A stretch of DNA of 64,000 nucleotides, from the NCBI GenBank assembly GCA_031286615.1, contig JAITUA010000020.1:124001-188000 (forward strand). Reading direction: 5' to 3'. This DNA comes from Chryseobacterium sp. (GTDB lineage Bacteria > Bacteroidota > Bacteroidia > Flavobacteriales > Weeksellaceae). The translations under genes were made by a program, and so were the position numbers. Below, piece by piece: positions 20,230 through 27,783 of this stretch. How positions within the stretch are numbered: position 1 is the first letter of the stretch; each line of letters opens with the position of its first letter. The notes below the pieces were generated by a model. It did no database searches. It saw only the letters and a list, made by a program, of their open reading frames with translations, and was not told where the DNA came from.

Positions 20230-20829
20230 TTAATGTTCAAAATCTAGCTCACTTGTTTTATTTTCAGTGCATTCATTCACTATTAAATTGTAATTTTTAT
20301 ATTTATCGGATTGTAACATTTTTTTTTCATACTGCAAATTTCCATCGAAAGTAATAAATTTATAAATGCCTTTTTCTTGGTCAATAGGTATTATTGTTAA
20401 TAATATTTGCTTTTGTGAATTAGGCTCTTGATATTTGATATTAATATTTTGCCTTCTTCTTTTCAATGAGATGATATTATAAGTTACAATTTCTGAACTT
20501 TTTATTTGAACTTGGTTGCCGTTAATTACATATTTCAACTCATTTATTTGGTCACATGGATAATATAAAAAATATTCTCCTTTGTAAGACTGAATTTGAA
20601 CCCATTTTGAATTTAATATCTGATTCTTAACGTTTGAAGAGTTTTTCAAAGTGTTAAAATCTGTAAAATCTGAAATTAATTGATAATGGTCAGAATTTTT
20701 ATTTTTATCAATAAATATTTTTTGGAATTTATCTTTTTTGATAAATATTGTATCATTTTTTTGAGCATTAACAATTATACATGTTATTATAATAAGCACA
20801 AATACAAGATATTTATTTCTTTTACTCAT
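20230..20829 (-). CDS. Small secreted protein of unknown function, paired with the upstream lipoprotein
   Basis: 199 aa. An N-terminal signal peptide (hydrophobic run YLVFVLIIITCIIVNA, about 7-22) is followed by a Lys- and Asn-rich, beta-looking mature part. I do not recognise the family. It starts 5 nt after the stop of the papain-like lipoprotein gene, so the two are co-transcribed and probably act in the same compartment. An inhibitor or immunity role toward the upstream protein is possible but rests only on gene order. The coding sequence is very AT-rich, like the rest of the islet. Confidence 0.75.
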   Translation of the reverse strand: MSKRNKYLVFVLIIITCIIVNAQKNDTIFIKKDKFQKIFIDKNKNSDHYQLISDFTDFNTLKNSSNVKNQILNSKWVQIQSYKGEYFLYYPCDQINELKYVINGNQVQIKSSEIVTYNIISLKRRRQNINIKYQEPNSQKQILLTIIPIDQEKGIYKFITFDGNLQYEKKMLQSDKYKNYNLIVNECTENKTSELDFEH

Positions 20830-20834
20830 ATATT

Positions 20835-22559
20835 CTATTTACTTTTTCTAATCATGGTCATTATATAATCATATTCCGTGTCAGCTCTATAACCTAAGCA
20901 TTGGGTTTTACCTGTAAAAATTCTTTCAGGGTATTTTATATATAATTTATTTTCAGGATGTGTTCCTTGGTTTACATCTCCTGATGCATTATCATAAAAT
21001 CTAAAGTAACGCCCCTTTGAATCTGTTCCCATTCCAACAATCACAACAAAATGGTCGGTTGAATTGTCTAAATTTCCAGGATGTCCTGTTTTATCATCTA
21101 TTCCAACAATAACAGGGATTCCGTTTGATAATGCATATTTTAAATAACTCACTCCTTTATATAAGTCATTTAAATTCACACCTCCTTGCTCTGTGTATAT
21201 TTGGAAAGTTTGTTTATTTCCTTGAGAGTCAACATCGTAATAGTTTGAAACTTTGTAACCATTTTTAGCAATTTGTGCTTTTGCATAATCCATACAATTT
21301 CTTCTGACACCAGGTGCTCCCCATCCTATAAAGTCAGTGGCGGCAATAATAGGATTTATTGTTGGCCATTGAGTTTGCTGATTTTCAAAATCAAAATTTT
21401 CGTAAGTGTTTTCATCATAGTTACCAACCTCATTATATGTTATATCAATACTTGAATTAGGTGCATCCGTATATTTATTATACCAAAATTCATTCCAAGA
21501 AATAGAAGGATTGTTTTGTTTGAATTGTAATGACCAATTTATGAAATTTTTTGATTCTTCATCGCCAGCATTTGAATCATAATAATTTTTAAGGCCGTTA
21601 TAAAACTCACTGTTAGAAGTATCATTTATTACAGCTTTTAAATCGGCAGGAAGCTTCTTCACATAAATAAAAAATGTACTTAAAGTAGGATTAGTTGGTA
21701 TTCCTGAGCAGTTAGTTCCATCTCCAATATCAGTACTTGGCTCTAAAGGTCCCGTTGCAATTCCAGTCCCGTTACATGGTTCTGTTGGTGTTCCGCCTCC
21801 CGAACCTGGATTGCCAGGGTTTCCACCTCCTTCGCCAGAACCACCAGGATTACTTCCGCCACCAGTGTTTCCAGAACCATCATCTATACTTTCACATTTC
21901 AATAACATCACCTTAATTATCTGAGATTTGACATCTGCAGTACAGCTACCAGAGCCTTCACCATTATGATGTACTCCTTCACTGCACCATGTATAAGAAT
22001 CCGCTTCCACCCATGAACAGCTCTGGCTTTTATACGTAATAGGATTGAATGTGTTTCCATTAAGTTCCATGATGTAGGATTTCCCTTTAGTACTTATGTT
22101 TTCTCCATTTAAGATAGACTGTTTCTCTTGAACAGTAAGATTGTATGTAACTAGTATTTCTTTATATGTTCCGTCTGCCTTTGGAGCTAAAACCAGATTT
22201 TCAATCGGAGCATTTTCTGGAGCATTCTCCCGAAGAAGATTAAATGTATAAGTATAAAAATTTGAGCCATTTTCAATGTAAGTTACATTATCTGTATCAA
22301 TAAATATATTGGAATAATCAACAGTTTTTCCCAAAAGATTGGGTTTTATTTTTTGAAGACTGCTATTAGCCTTTTGTAATTCAGCTTTCAGAGTTAATTT
22401 GTGTTTACTTTGGTCTAAACGGATTGTTTTGGATGTTGGCCTGAATTGGCTACTGTTGTTGTAGGTTTCTTGTTCTGATGTTAGTTCATTCCTACAGGAA
22501 TATAACAAGACCATAATGGTTACTAATGTGAGTAACCTCGCAATAAATTTGTTTTTCAT
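20835..22559 (-). CDS. Surface lipoprotein with Gly-rich linker and C-terminal papain/C39-like domain
   Basis: 574 aa. The signal peptide ends in lipobox LYSC (Cys22). An unrecognised N-terminal domain runs to about 220 and includes several Cys. A flexible Gly/Pro/Asn linker (about 226-262) leads to a second domain. The last 160 residues look like a papain-fold cysteine peptidase: GAPGVRRNCMDYAKAQI gives a candidate nucleophile Cys near 421, TDHFVVIVGMG a His near 503, and FYDNASG an Asp/Asn near 521. The linker-plus-terminal-enzyme layout resembles secreted effectors. It is followed at 5 nt by a small secreted protein. Whether it is a peptidase, a transglutaminase-like enzyme or a toxin is unproven. 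Confidence 0.8.
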   Translation of the reverse strand: MKNKFIARLLTLVTIMVLLYSCRNELTSEQETYNNSSQFRPTSKTIRLDQSKHKLTLKAELQKANSSLQKIKPNLLGKTVDYSNIFIDTDNVTYIENGSNFYTYTFNLLRENAPENAPIENLVLAPKADGTYKEILVTYNLTVQEKQSILNGENISTKGKSYIMELNGNTFNPITYKSQSCSWVEADSYTWCSEGVHHNGEGSGSCTADVKSQIIKVMLLKCESIDDGSGNTGGGSNPGGSGEGGGNPGNPGSGGGTPTEPCNGTGIATGPLEPSTDIGDGTNCSGIPTNPTLSTFFIYVKKLPADLKAVINDTSNSEFYNGLKNYYDSNAGDEESKNFINWSLQFKQNNPSISWNEFWYNKYTDAPNSSIDITYNEVGNYDENTYENFDFENQQTQWPTINPIIAATDFIGWGAPGVRRNCMDYAKAQIAKNGYKVSNYYDVDSQGNKQTFQIYTEQGGVNLNDLYKGVSYLKYALSNGIPVIVGIDDKTGHPGNLDNSTDHFVVIVGMGTDSKGRYFRFYDNASGDVNQGTHPENKLYIKYPERIFTGKTQCLGYRADTEYDYIMTMIRKSK

Positions 22560-22884
22560 TTCATTTTTGTTAAAAGGTTGTAAAAATAGCTTTTATTTTT
22601 AATTCGTCAAAGATAAATAGGTAATGCGCCAAACTATGTCGTATTAATTTTTTTTCTGCAAATTTTCCCGATTAAGGAGTTTGGGTGGGTTTGAGAGTAG
22701 TGTAAGTAGTATGAATATTATAAGATATATAGGTGCTATGTAGCAGATTTATCTATAATCCTTGTGTTCATAAGTATTTACAGAGATAAAACACAAGCCC
22801 CAACCCATAAGGTCAAGGCTGTATTTTAGAGTAAATTTAAACATTTATGAATAAAAATGACTGTCAGAGGAAATCATAACTAGC
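22560..22884. other. AT-rich intergenic region upstream of the papain-like lipoprotein
   Basis: About 325 bp with no open frame of note, no tRNA and no clear terminator. It presumably holds the promoter of the leftward lipoprotein gene, but I cannot fix a -7 element with confidence. Confidence 0.5.
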
Positions 22885-23117
22885 TCAAATCAGTTTTTTA
22901 TATTTGTCTTTAGCAAGCTCCTTTTGACGGTAGTATTCTAACTTCTTTTCGGGTGTCATTAATTCCAGTTTCAATGTTCTGATTTCTTCTGTATTAGAAT
23001 AGTATTCTTTGTATTCAGCCTCATTGTCTTTTTTAAATTTATCTATATGTATGTTTTTTGGCACATCAAAAAATAGCTTTTCTCTTAAATTTCATTTCTT
23101 GATATTAAATACTCCAA
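22885..23117 (-). pseudogene. Frameshifted small ORF, paralogue B of the toxin-associated family
   Basis: Two overlapping frames read together as a 75-80 aa charged helical protein. The first gives RLEYLISRNE. After a one-base deletion near 23093 the second gives NLREKLFFDVPKN, then LKLELMTPEKKLEYYRQKE, ending DKYKKLI. It aligns along its length with paralogue A at 23703-23946 (LQKLLFDNPF, then IKFQLLSPKDKIEYLEEQKK). A TTG at 23117 lies just after the stop of the preceding gene. No family is recognised. It could be a relic of an immunity or accessory gene. Confidence 0.55.
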
Positions 23118-23125
23118 TCTCTGTT

Positions 23126-23560
23126 TTAATCTATTCTTATATTATTGGTTAACGCTACATGATAAAATTTATCATCCTCATTATTATAAATATACATATA
23201 CTTAAATCCTTTTACAGATTCCTGTATTTTATATTCACTATTATTTATTTTTAAAACCATAGCGTTTAGGTTTTTAGGAATTGCAATAAATTTTGCATGA
23301 TTAGTATTCTTATCAGTTGTTATTTTGTCTTGAAAAATTATTTTTCTATCAGAAAAGATTTTAATTTTATCATTTTTAAAATCATTTTCAAAAAAAATAT
23401 TCAAAGAATCTTTGTTATATTTTATACTATATTTTTGATTAATTTCATCATTTATATAAGTTAATTCCATTTGAGTCATAAAACGTTTTTGACTGAAACT
23501 GTAAGTATATAAAATAATAAAAACTAAAATTAAAAATTTATTAATATTTGCCATTTTCAT
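23126..23560 (-). CDS. Small secreted protein of unknown function
   Basis: 144 aa with an N-terminal signal peptide (hydrophobic run FLILVFIILYTYSFS, about 9-23, then QKR). The mature part is about 120 aa, Lys/Asn-rich and mostly beta-looking. Met3 at 23554 is an alternative start. No family is recognised. It lies between the two copies of a frameshifted small gene, in a stretch with much lower GC than the core genes, so it is probably part of the accessory islet. Its frame is intact. Confidence 0.6.
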   Translation of the reverse strand: MKMANINKFLILVFIILYTYSFSQKRFMTQMELTYINDEINQKYSIKYNKDSLNIFFENDFKNDKIKIFSDRKIIFQDKITTDKNTNHAKFIAIPKNLNAMVLKINNSEYKIQESVKGFKYMYIYNNEDDKFYHVALTNNIRID

Positions 23561-23702
23561 TTTTCTTTAAAATTAAATTATTTTAACATATAATATTTAA
23601 AATTTTCTAATTTATCATTTTGTTAATTTGCTCTTGTATACAGGTTTTATATATTAAAAATACAAAAACTGCACTTTTCAGAGCAGTTTTATAAATTAAT
23701 CA

Positions 23703-23946
23703 TCAGAAAATTTTTCTTTGAGCTTTTTTTTGCTCCTCTAAATATTCTATTTTATCTTTAGGAGAAAGTAATTGAAATTTTATTTCTCTAATTCTTTTCT
23801 TTGATTCCAAAAACTTTTCAATTTTTTGTTTATTATTTTCTTCAAATTCCTCTGTCATCAAAAACGGATTGTCAAATAATAATTTTTGAAGTTCAGGGTT
23901 GTCATTAACAAATTTCTCTAACTTTGATAATTCTACCTGTATTCAT
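23703..23946 (-). pseudogene. Frameshifted small ORF directly after the ART toxin remnant, paralogue A
   Basis: An ATG at 23946, 5 nt after the toxin stop, begins MNT. One extra G near 23936 breaks the frame, which otherwise continues VELSKLEKFVNDNPELQKLL, then IKFQLLSPKDKIEYLEEQ, ending QRKIF, for about 80 aa. Position and size fit a cognate immunity or accessory gene of the ADP-ribosyltransferase. That role is inferred from gene order alone. It is clearly homologous to paralogue B at 22885-23117. The family is not recognised. Confidence 0.55.
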
Positions 23947-23951
23947 AATCG

Positions 23952-24699
23952 CTATTTTTCTATTAATTCTATAGTTTTAATTTTTGAAATAAAATCTTCA
24001 GGGCTAGTTGACTCTCTTATATCTTTTACTTCAAATTTGGTATTTGATTTAAACAACACTTCTTTTTCTGATTTTAAAGTTGATAAATCTTCAATTACTT
24101 TTCCATTTTTTCCTTTTATTCTTATCAATACTGTATAAGCTCTATTTCTCATAGCTACACCAATTGCATCCATATCATAAGTACTAGAGGTAAAATGCTT
24201 ATTCTCAATAGTTTTTCCTATCTTATAATATTCATCTATTTGTTGTGGAGTAAGATTTTCAATTCTATATAACAAACTTTCAGACTGATACTTTGGTAAC
24301 TTATCCAATACTTTGTTCATCAGTTCTTTTTGTATTTTGAATTCTGTAGTCATTGGAATTTCACCACGAAGAGCTTGATTGAATTTTTTGTATCCAGGAT
24401 TTGTTGTGTAAAACCTTAAAACAGCTTCCTTTTCCAAAGATAAATATTTTGCCATACCTTGTGTTGGACAGTTCAACTAATATTTTCTGAAACGCAGGAT
24501 TTTCTCCCAAAACCTTTAAATATCTGGAATATTTTAATTTTGAAATTAAAGAAGAAAAATTCCTAAAGGCAATTAATTCAAATTCAGGAAGTAACCCTGC
24601 TGTAATATTCTCTAAAATTGTCCATCTGTCATTTTCAATTTGCTTTTCAGTGAAATAATTCGCCACAATTGTGGGTATAAAACAATCTTCCTTATGCAA
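23952..24699 (-). pseudogene. ADP-ribosyltransferase (ART) toxin domain, 5'-truncated and frameshifted
   Basis: The 3' frame (24476-23952) reads as an ART exoenzyme domain: EKEAVLRFYTTNPGYKKFNQ, LLYRIENLT (catalytic Arg), KHFTSSTYD (Ser-Thr-Ser strand), and KSEKEVLF, which supplies the ExE pair typical of Arg-specific mono-ADP-ribosyltransferases. The part before it (to 24699) is in another frame, and the two join at ELSNT / QGMAKYL near 24460, so one base has been lost. The upstream end stops abruptly at about 24700 with no ATG and no secretion signal. The parent was probably a large polymorphic toxin whose delivery domains are gone. Confidence 0.75.
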
Positions 24700-24824
24700 A
24701 TGATATTAAGTTCGTGGAGTATTTATATGAAAATGATATACCGTTCAATCTCCCGAGTTTTGTAGTAATAGATTGGGAAGCCACTGCAAGAAATATTATG
24801 TATGATTATTTTGAAAGCAACTGA
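24681..24824 (+). pseudogene. 3' scrap of a plus-strand gene, possibly an ArdA-type antirestriction protein
   Basis: About 47 codons are open to a TGA at 24822-24824 and read as genuine protein: FVEYLYENDIPFNLPSF followed by VVIDWEATARNIMYDYFES. The ending resembles C-termini of ArdA-like antirestriction proteins of mobile elements, but I hold this loosely. There is no start, and its 5' end collides with the truncated ART gene at about 24690. That looks like an old recombination or deletion joint. Confidence 0.35.
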
Positions 24825-24932
24825 CATTATTCAAGGCCTAAAATATAATCAGATTCAAATAGGTTCAATCCAAGCGTTTTTTAGAAAAACAGTGACCAAA
24901 ATCGTGACGAAGTGACCGAAAGTGACCAAAAA

Positions 24933-24971
24933 TAAAATACAACTTGCTGTAATTTAGCTAGTTGTATTTTA
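24933..24971 (-). terminator. Terminator of the downstream tRNA-Gln gene
   Basis: A perfect 12-bp inverted repeat (TAAAATACAACT / AGTTGTATTTTA, 15-nt loop) begins 7 nt beyond the tRNA 3' end on the minus strand and is followed by TTTTTGG. Confidence 0.7.
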
Positions 24972-24978
24972 TAGATTG

Positions 24979-25049
24979 TAGACCCACAGGGATTCGAACC
25001 CCGACTGACGGTACCAAAAACCGGAGTGCTACCGTTACACTATAGGTCT
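24979..25049 (-). tRNA. tRNA-Gln (anticodon UUG), second of a tandem pair
   Basis: The minus strand folds as a full cloverleaf. The acceptor is AGACCTA / TGGGTCT, the D arm has GTGTAACGG, the anticodon loop TTTTGGT gives UUG, and the T arm contains GGGTTCGAATCCC. CCA is not encoded. It differs from its upstream twin at only a couple of positions. The plus-strand side facing it carries the decayed islet, so this 3' end is a plausible old integration site. Confidence 0.97.
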
Positions 25050-25178
25050 GCTTTATTTTGGTGATGCAAATTTATATAATTTTTTCTTATTTACAAATAT
25101 CTTCTTTCAATTTTCTGCTGTTTACATGAAAAAAAATAGATTTTAATCTCATGGCAATTGATGTATGGATAAAAACAA

Positions 25179-25203
25179 AAACCATCCTTAAAAAGGATGG
25201 TTT
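25179..25203 (-). terminator. Terminator between the two tRNA-Gln genes
   Basis: An 11-bp stem (AAACCATCCTT / AAGGATGGTTT, 3-nt loop) is followed on the minus strand by TTTGTTTTT, directly after the first tRNA-Gln. Each tRNA therefore seems to be separately terminated. Confidence 0.75.
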
Positions 25204-25204
25204 G

Positions 25205-25275
25205 TAGACCCACAGGGATTCGAACCCCGAATGACGGTACCAAAAACCGGAGTGTTACCGTTACACTATAGGTCT
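25205..25275 (-). tRNA. tRNA-Gln (anticodon UUG), first of a tandem pair
   Basis: Same cloverleaf and UUG anticodon as the copy at 24979-25049, with a few base changes in the D and variable arms. CCA is not encoded. The pair is a recent-looking duplication about 155 bp apart. Confidence 0.97.
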
Positions 25276-25374
25276 GTTTTATTTTGGTGGTGCAAATTTA
25301 CAGCTTTTTTCTTTACATACAAGAACTTTTTGAATTTTTTTTTAAATTTACTGTGGAATTTATTTACGGAAAAT

Positions 25375-26397
25375 ATGCTGATAGACTTCAATAATCTCAA
25401 TATTAATAAATTATCGTTCCATACGGAATTTGAAAAAAAAGTAAAAATTTTTCTGGAAGAATGGTTTTCAGAAAAAGAAGGGGTACAGGTTCAGACTTCA
25501 GGTTCGACCGGAGCGCCGAAAATTTTTGAAATTGAAAAAAAGAAAATGGTCAATTCTGCAATGATGACCTGTAACTTTTTGGGATTAAAAAAAGGAGACA
25601 CAGCATTACTTTGTCTGCCTGTAGAATATATCTCTGGAAAAATGATGATTGTCCGTTCTATAGAAAGAGAATTGAAGTTAAGAATTACAGAACCTTCTCT
25701 AAAACCTGTTGAAAATTTAGAAGAAGAAATAGACTTTTGTGCGATGACTCCGCTTCAGGTTGAAAATTCACTGGAAAAACTCCATCTGATTAAAAACCTT
25801 ATCATTGGTGGTGCAGCGGTTTCAGAAAGTCTGAAAAATAAAATTCTACAGATGAACCTTAGTGCTTCAAACCGTATTTTTGAAACCTATGGTATGTCAG
25901 AAACACTTTCCCATATTGGCTTAAAACAGTTGATGCCGGAACAGGAAGACTATTTCACTGTTTTTGAAAATGTATCCATCTCTTTGGATGAAAGAGGATG
26001 TCTGAAAATCTTTGCACCTAATGTGAATGCTGAAGAACTGCAAACTAATGATTTAGTTGATATTAGGAACGAAAAAGAGTTTAAATTCCTGGGGAGAATT
26101 GACAATGTGATCAACTCCGGAGGAGCGAAAATTTTCCCTGAAGCTCTTGAAGCCTTGGTAAAAAAGGAAATACCAAACGAAGCCGTATTTATCGGTTTGC
26201 CGGATGAAAGTTTGGGTCAGAAATTGATACTGATTATAGAAGGAAATCAATCAGATGAGGTCATGAAGAAAATTTCAGAAATACCATTTGAGAAAAACTT
26301 CCATAAACCCAAAGAAATTATTTTCATCAGTGAAATTCCGCGCACACCCAACGGAAAAGTAAGCAGAATGGAATTGTATAAAAATATAAATATTTAG
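25375..26397 (+). CDS. menE: AMP-binding enzyme, likely o-succinylbenzoate-CoA ligase (MenE) of menaquinone synthesis
   Basis: 340 aa from the ATG at 25375. An upstream in-frame extension would run through the tRNA-Gln gene and is rejected. ANL-superfamily motifs are present: TSGSTGAPK (41-49), ETYGMSETLSHIG, GRIDNVINSGGAKIFPEALE, and the catalytic Lys in PRTPNGKVSR (Lys328). The protein is shorter than general acyl-CoA synthetases, as is usual for Bacteroidota MenE, which activates 2-succinylbenzoate with CoA. No other men gene is in the window, so the precise substrate is inferred. arfB follows 9 nt later. Confidence 0.82.
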   Translation: MLIDFNNLNINKLSFHTEFEKKVKIFLEEWFSEKEGVQVQTSGSTGAPKIFEIEKKKMVNSAMMTCNFLGLKKGDTALLCLPVEYISGKMMIVRSIERELKLRITEPSLKPVENLEEEIDFCAMTPLQVENSLEKLHLIKNLIIGGAAVSESLKNKILQMNLSASNRIFETYGMSETLSHIGLKQLMPEQEDYFTVFENVSISLDERGCLKIFAPNVNAEELQTNDLVDIRNEKEFKFLGRIDNVINSGGAKIFPEALEALVKKEIPNEAVFIGLPDESLGQKLILIIEGNQSDEVMKKISEIPFEKNFHKPKEIIFISEIPRTPNGKVSRMELYKNINI

Positions 26398-26405
26398 TTA
26401 AAAAA

Positions 26406-26798
26406 ATGAAAGACTTTTCAAAAGAACTCAGTTTCAAAACTTCCCGCAGCAGTGGTGCAGGAGGACAGAATGTCAATAAAGTGGAAACTGCCGTTACCGT
26501 ACTTTGGAAAGTAGATGCATCAGAATTTTTCAATGAGGATCAAAAAGTATTGATTCAGGATAAACTGAAAAACAGAATCAATGCAGAAGGCTTTTTATTC
26601 CTTACGGTTTCCGAAAGCAGAACCCAACTGATGAATAAAAATAAAGCTATTGAAAAAATAATAGACATTGTAAACAAAGCCCTTATTGTTCCGAAGAAAA
26701 GAACTGCAACAAAACCTTCAAGAGCTCAGAAACAAAAGAGACTTGATAGCAAGAAAAAACTATCTGATAAAAAAGAAAACAGGCGCTTCAAATTTTAG
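26406..26798 (+). CDS. arfB: Alternative ribosome-rescue peptidyl-tRNA hydrolase ArfB (YaeJ)
   Basis: 130 aa. It is a stand-alone class I release-factor catalytic domain with GGQ at 19-21 inside RSSGAGGQNVNKVETAV. The basic C-terminal tail is rich in Lys and Arg (TKPSRAQKQKRLDSKKK) and would plug the empty mRNA channel. It hydrolyses peptidyl-tRNA on ribosomes stalled without a stop codon. It lies 9 nt after menE and is likely co-transcribed with it. Confidence 0.95.
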   Translation: MKDFSKELSFKTSRSSGAGGQNVNKVETAVTVLWKVDASEFFNEDQKVLIQDKLKNRINAEGFLFLTVSESRTQLMNKNKAIEKIIDIVNKALIVPKKRTATKPSRAQKQKRLDSKKKLSDKKENRRFKF

Positions 26799-26821
26799 CT
26801 TGTTTCTCCCGGAGAAAATTT

Positions 26822-26829
26822 TAATTTTG
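26822..26829 (+). promoter_or_regulatory. -7 promoter element for the beta-barrel gene
   Basis: TAATTTTG matches TAnnTTTG and lies 18 nt before the ATG at 26847. Confidence 0.5.
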
Positions 26830-26846
26830 CCGGAAACTTTAAAACC

Positions 26847-27491
26847 ATGATAAAAAAACTAATTCTATTGGGAACTATTTCGAGTTCTTTACTTTCTTTT
26901 GCACAGGAAAAAATAACCATCATACCGGCTGTAGGATATGCGTGGAGAGTAGCTAAAACAGCACCTGGGCTTTCTCTGGCAGAAAAAAATTATGTTGAAG
27001 GGTTGAAAAACGGAATTCATTTTGAAATTGCTGCTTACTATAATGTGAAAAATATCGGAATCGGTGCTAAGTTTTCCAATTATAATGCTTCCAGCAATGG
27101 TGTATTGAGCGGATACAATATGAATGGGCAGCCTGTTACAGTTTCTATAAGTACTAAGGATAATATTACATTCTTTGGACCTTCCGTTATGTTCTCTAAT
27201 TACCCCAAATCTACAAACCACAAAATTGTTGCTGATGTATCTCTTGGGGTGATTAGCTACACCACAAAAACAGAAGCAGTAAAAGGTACAGGTTCCAATC
27301 TTGGTCTGGAACTGGGGGCAGCATATCAATATGCCGTTTCAAAAAACTTTATGATAGGTCCTAAGTTGGGAATTACGGCAGGAACCTTGAGTAAAATAAA
27401 AGTGAATGGACAAACAGCTGATCTTGGTGAGGACCAGAAAGAAGGTCTTACAAGAGTTTCCTTAAGCGCAGCCGCTACATTCCGTTTTTAA
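26847..27491 (+). CDS. Outer-membrane beta-barrel (porin-like) protein
   Basis: 214 aa. A signal peptide ends near SSLLSFAQ (about 13-20). About eight amphipathic strands follow, with Gly/Tyr alternation and a terminal TFRF strand ending in Phe, as expected of a small outer-membrane barrel. The function is not defined. It has its own TAnnTTTG promoter. A second promoter starts just behind its stop, so the next gene is a separate unit. Confidence 0.82.
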   Translation: MIKKLILLGTISSSLLSFAQEKITIIPAVGYAWRVAKTAPGLSLAEKNYVEGLKNGIHFEIAAYYNVKNIGIGAKFSNYNASSNGVLSGYNMNGQPVTVSISTKDNITFFGPSVMFSNYPKSTNHKIVADVSLGVISYTTKTEAVKGTGSNLGLELGAAYQYAVSKNFMIGPKLGITAGTLSKIKVNGQTADLGEDQKEGLTRVSLSAAATFRF

Positions 27492-27495
27492 ATGC

Positions 27496-27503
27496 TATAT
27501 TTG
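27496..27503 (+). promoter_or_regulatory. -7 promoter element upstream of the Gre-factor leader
   Basis: TATATTTG, a full match to TAnnTTTG, lies 5 nt after the beta-barrel stop. Transcription from here would give a leader of about 275 nt before the Gre-like gene. Confidence 0.6.
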
Positions 27504-27529
27504 TAAGGATTACATATAATCTCATAATA

Positions 27530-27643
27530 ATGGCAGCAACAATCTCTTTTTCGGCAGAACGCAGACAGTCAGGATTGTTGCTGTCATTACTTTATCTGCA
27601 CACAGATTCTTTTCTGAAAAGTTCTAAGGACTTTATCAATTAA
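27530..27643 (+). CDS. Short leader ORF (37 aa) upstream of the Gre-like gene
   Basis: An ATG at 27530, about 20 nt after the expected transcription start, opens a 37-codon frame (starts MAATISFSAERRQSG, ends FIN). Its stop abuts a hairpin, CCCTGTC / GACAGGG (27645-27667). Placed between a consensus promoter and the real gene, it could be a leader peptide. Nothing in its composition shows what it would sense, and it may be chance. Confidence 0.3.
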   Translation: MAATISFSAERRQSGLLLSLLYLHTDSFLKSSKDFIN

Positions 27644-27783
27644 GCCCTGTCAGGATCCAAGACAGGGGAATTATTCCGGATTTTATTTATTGCTTTTTTG
27701 CGGTTTTCTATAGAAGAAGGCTGTTGTATGCCTGGATTCTACATTGGGTCGTCAGGGAATAACTGCATTTTAATTTAAAAAAA

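Noticed and set aside
21780-21900. Gly-rich linker DNA as a tandem repeat element
   Set aside because: It is a coding low-complexity hinge inside the lipoprotein, not a separate element.
19330-24700. All frameshifts as sequencing errors
   Set aside because: They are confined to this islet while about 58 kb of core genes stay intact, and two genes are also truncated. Individual sites could still be errors and should be checked in reads.
24890-24932. GTGACC repeats as a CRISPR array
   Set aside because: Units are under 12 bp with no spacers of uniform length.
25231-25374. Upstream extension of the menE frame
   Set aside because: It would translate through the tRNA-Gln gene. The family N-terminus begins at the ATG at 25375.
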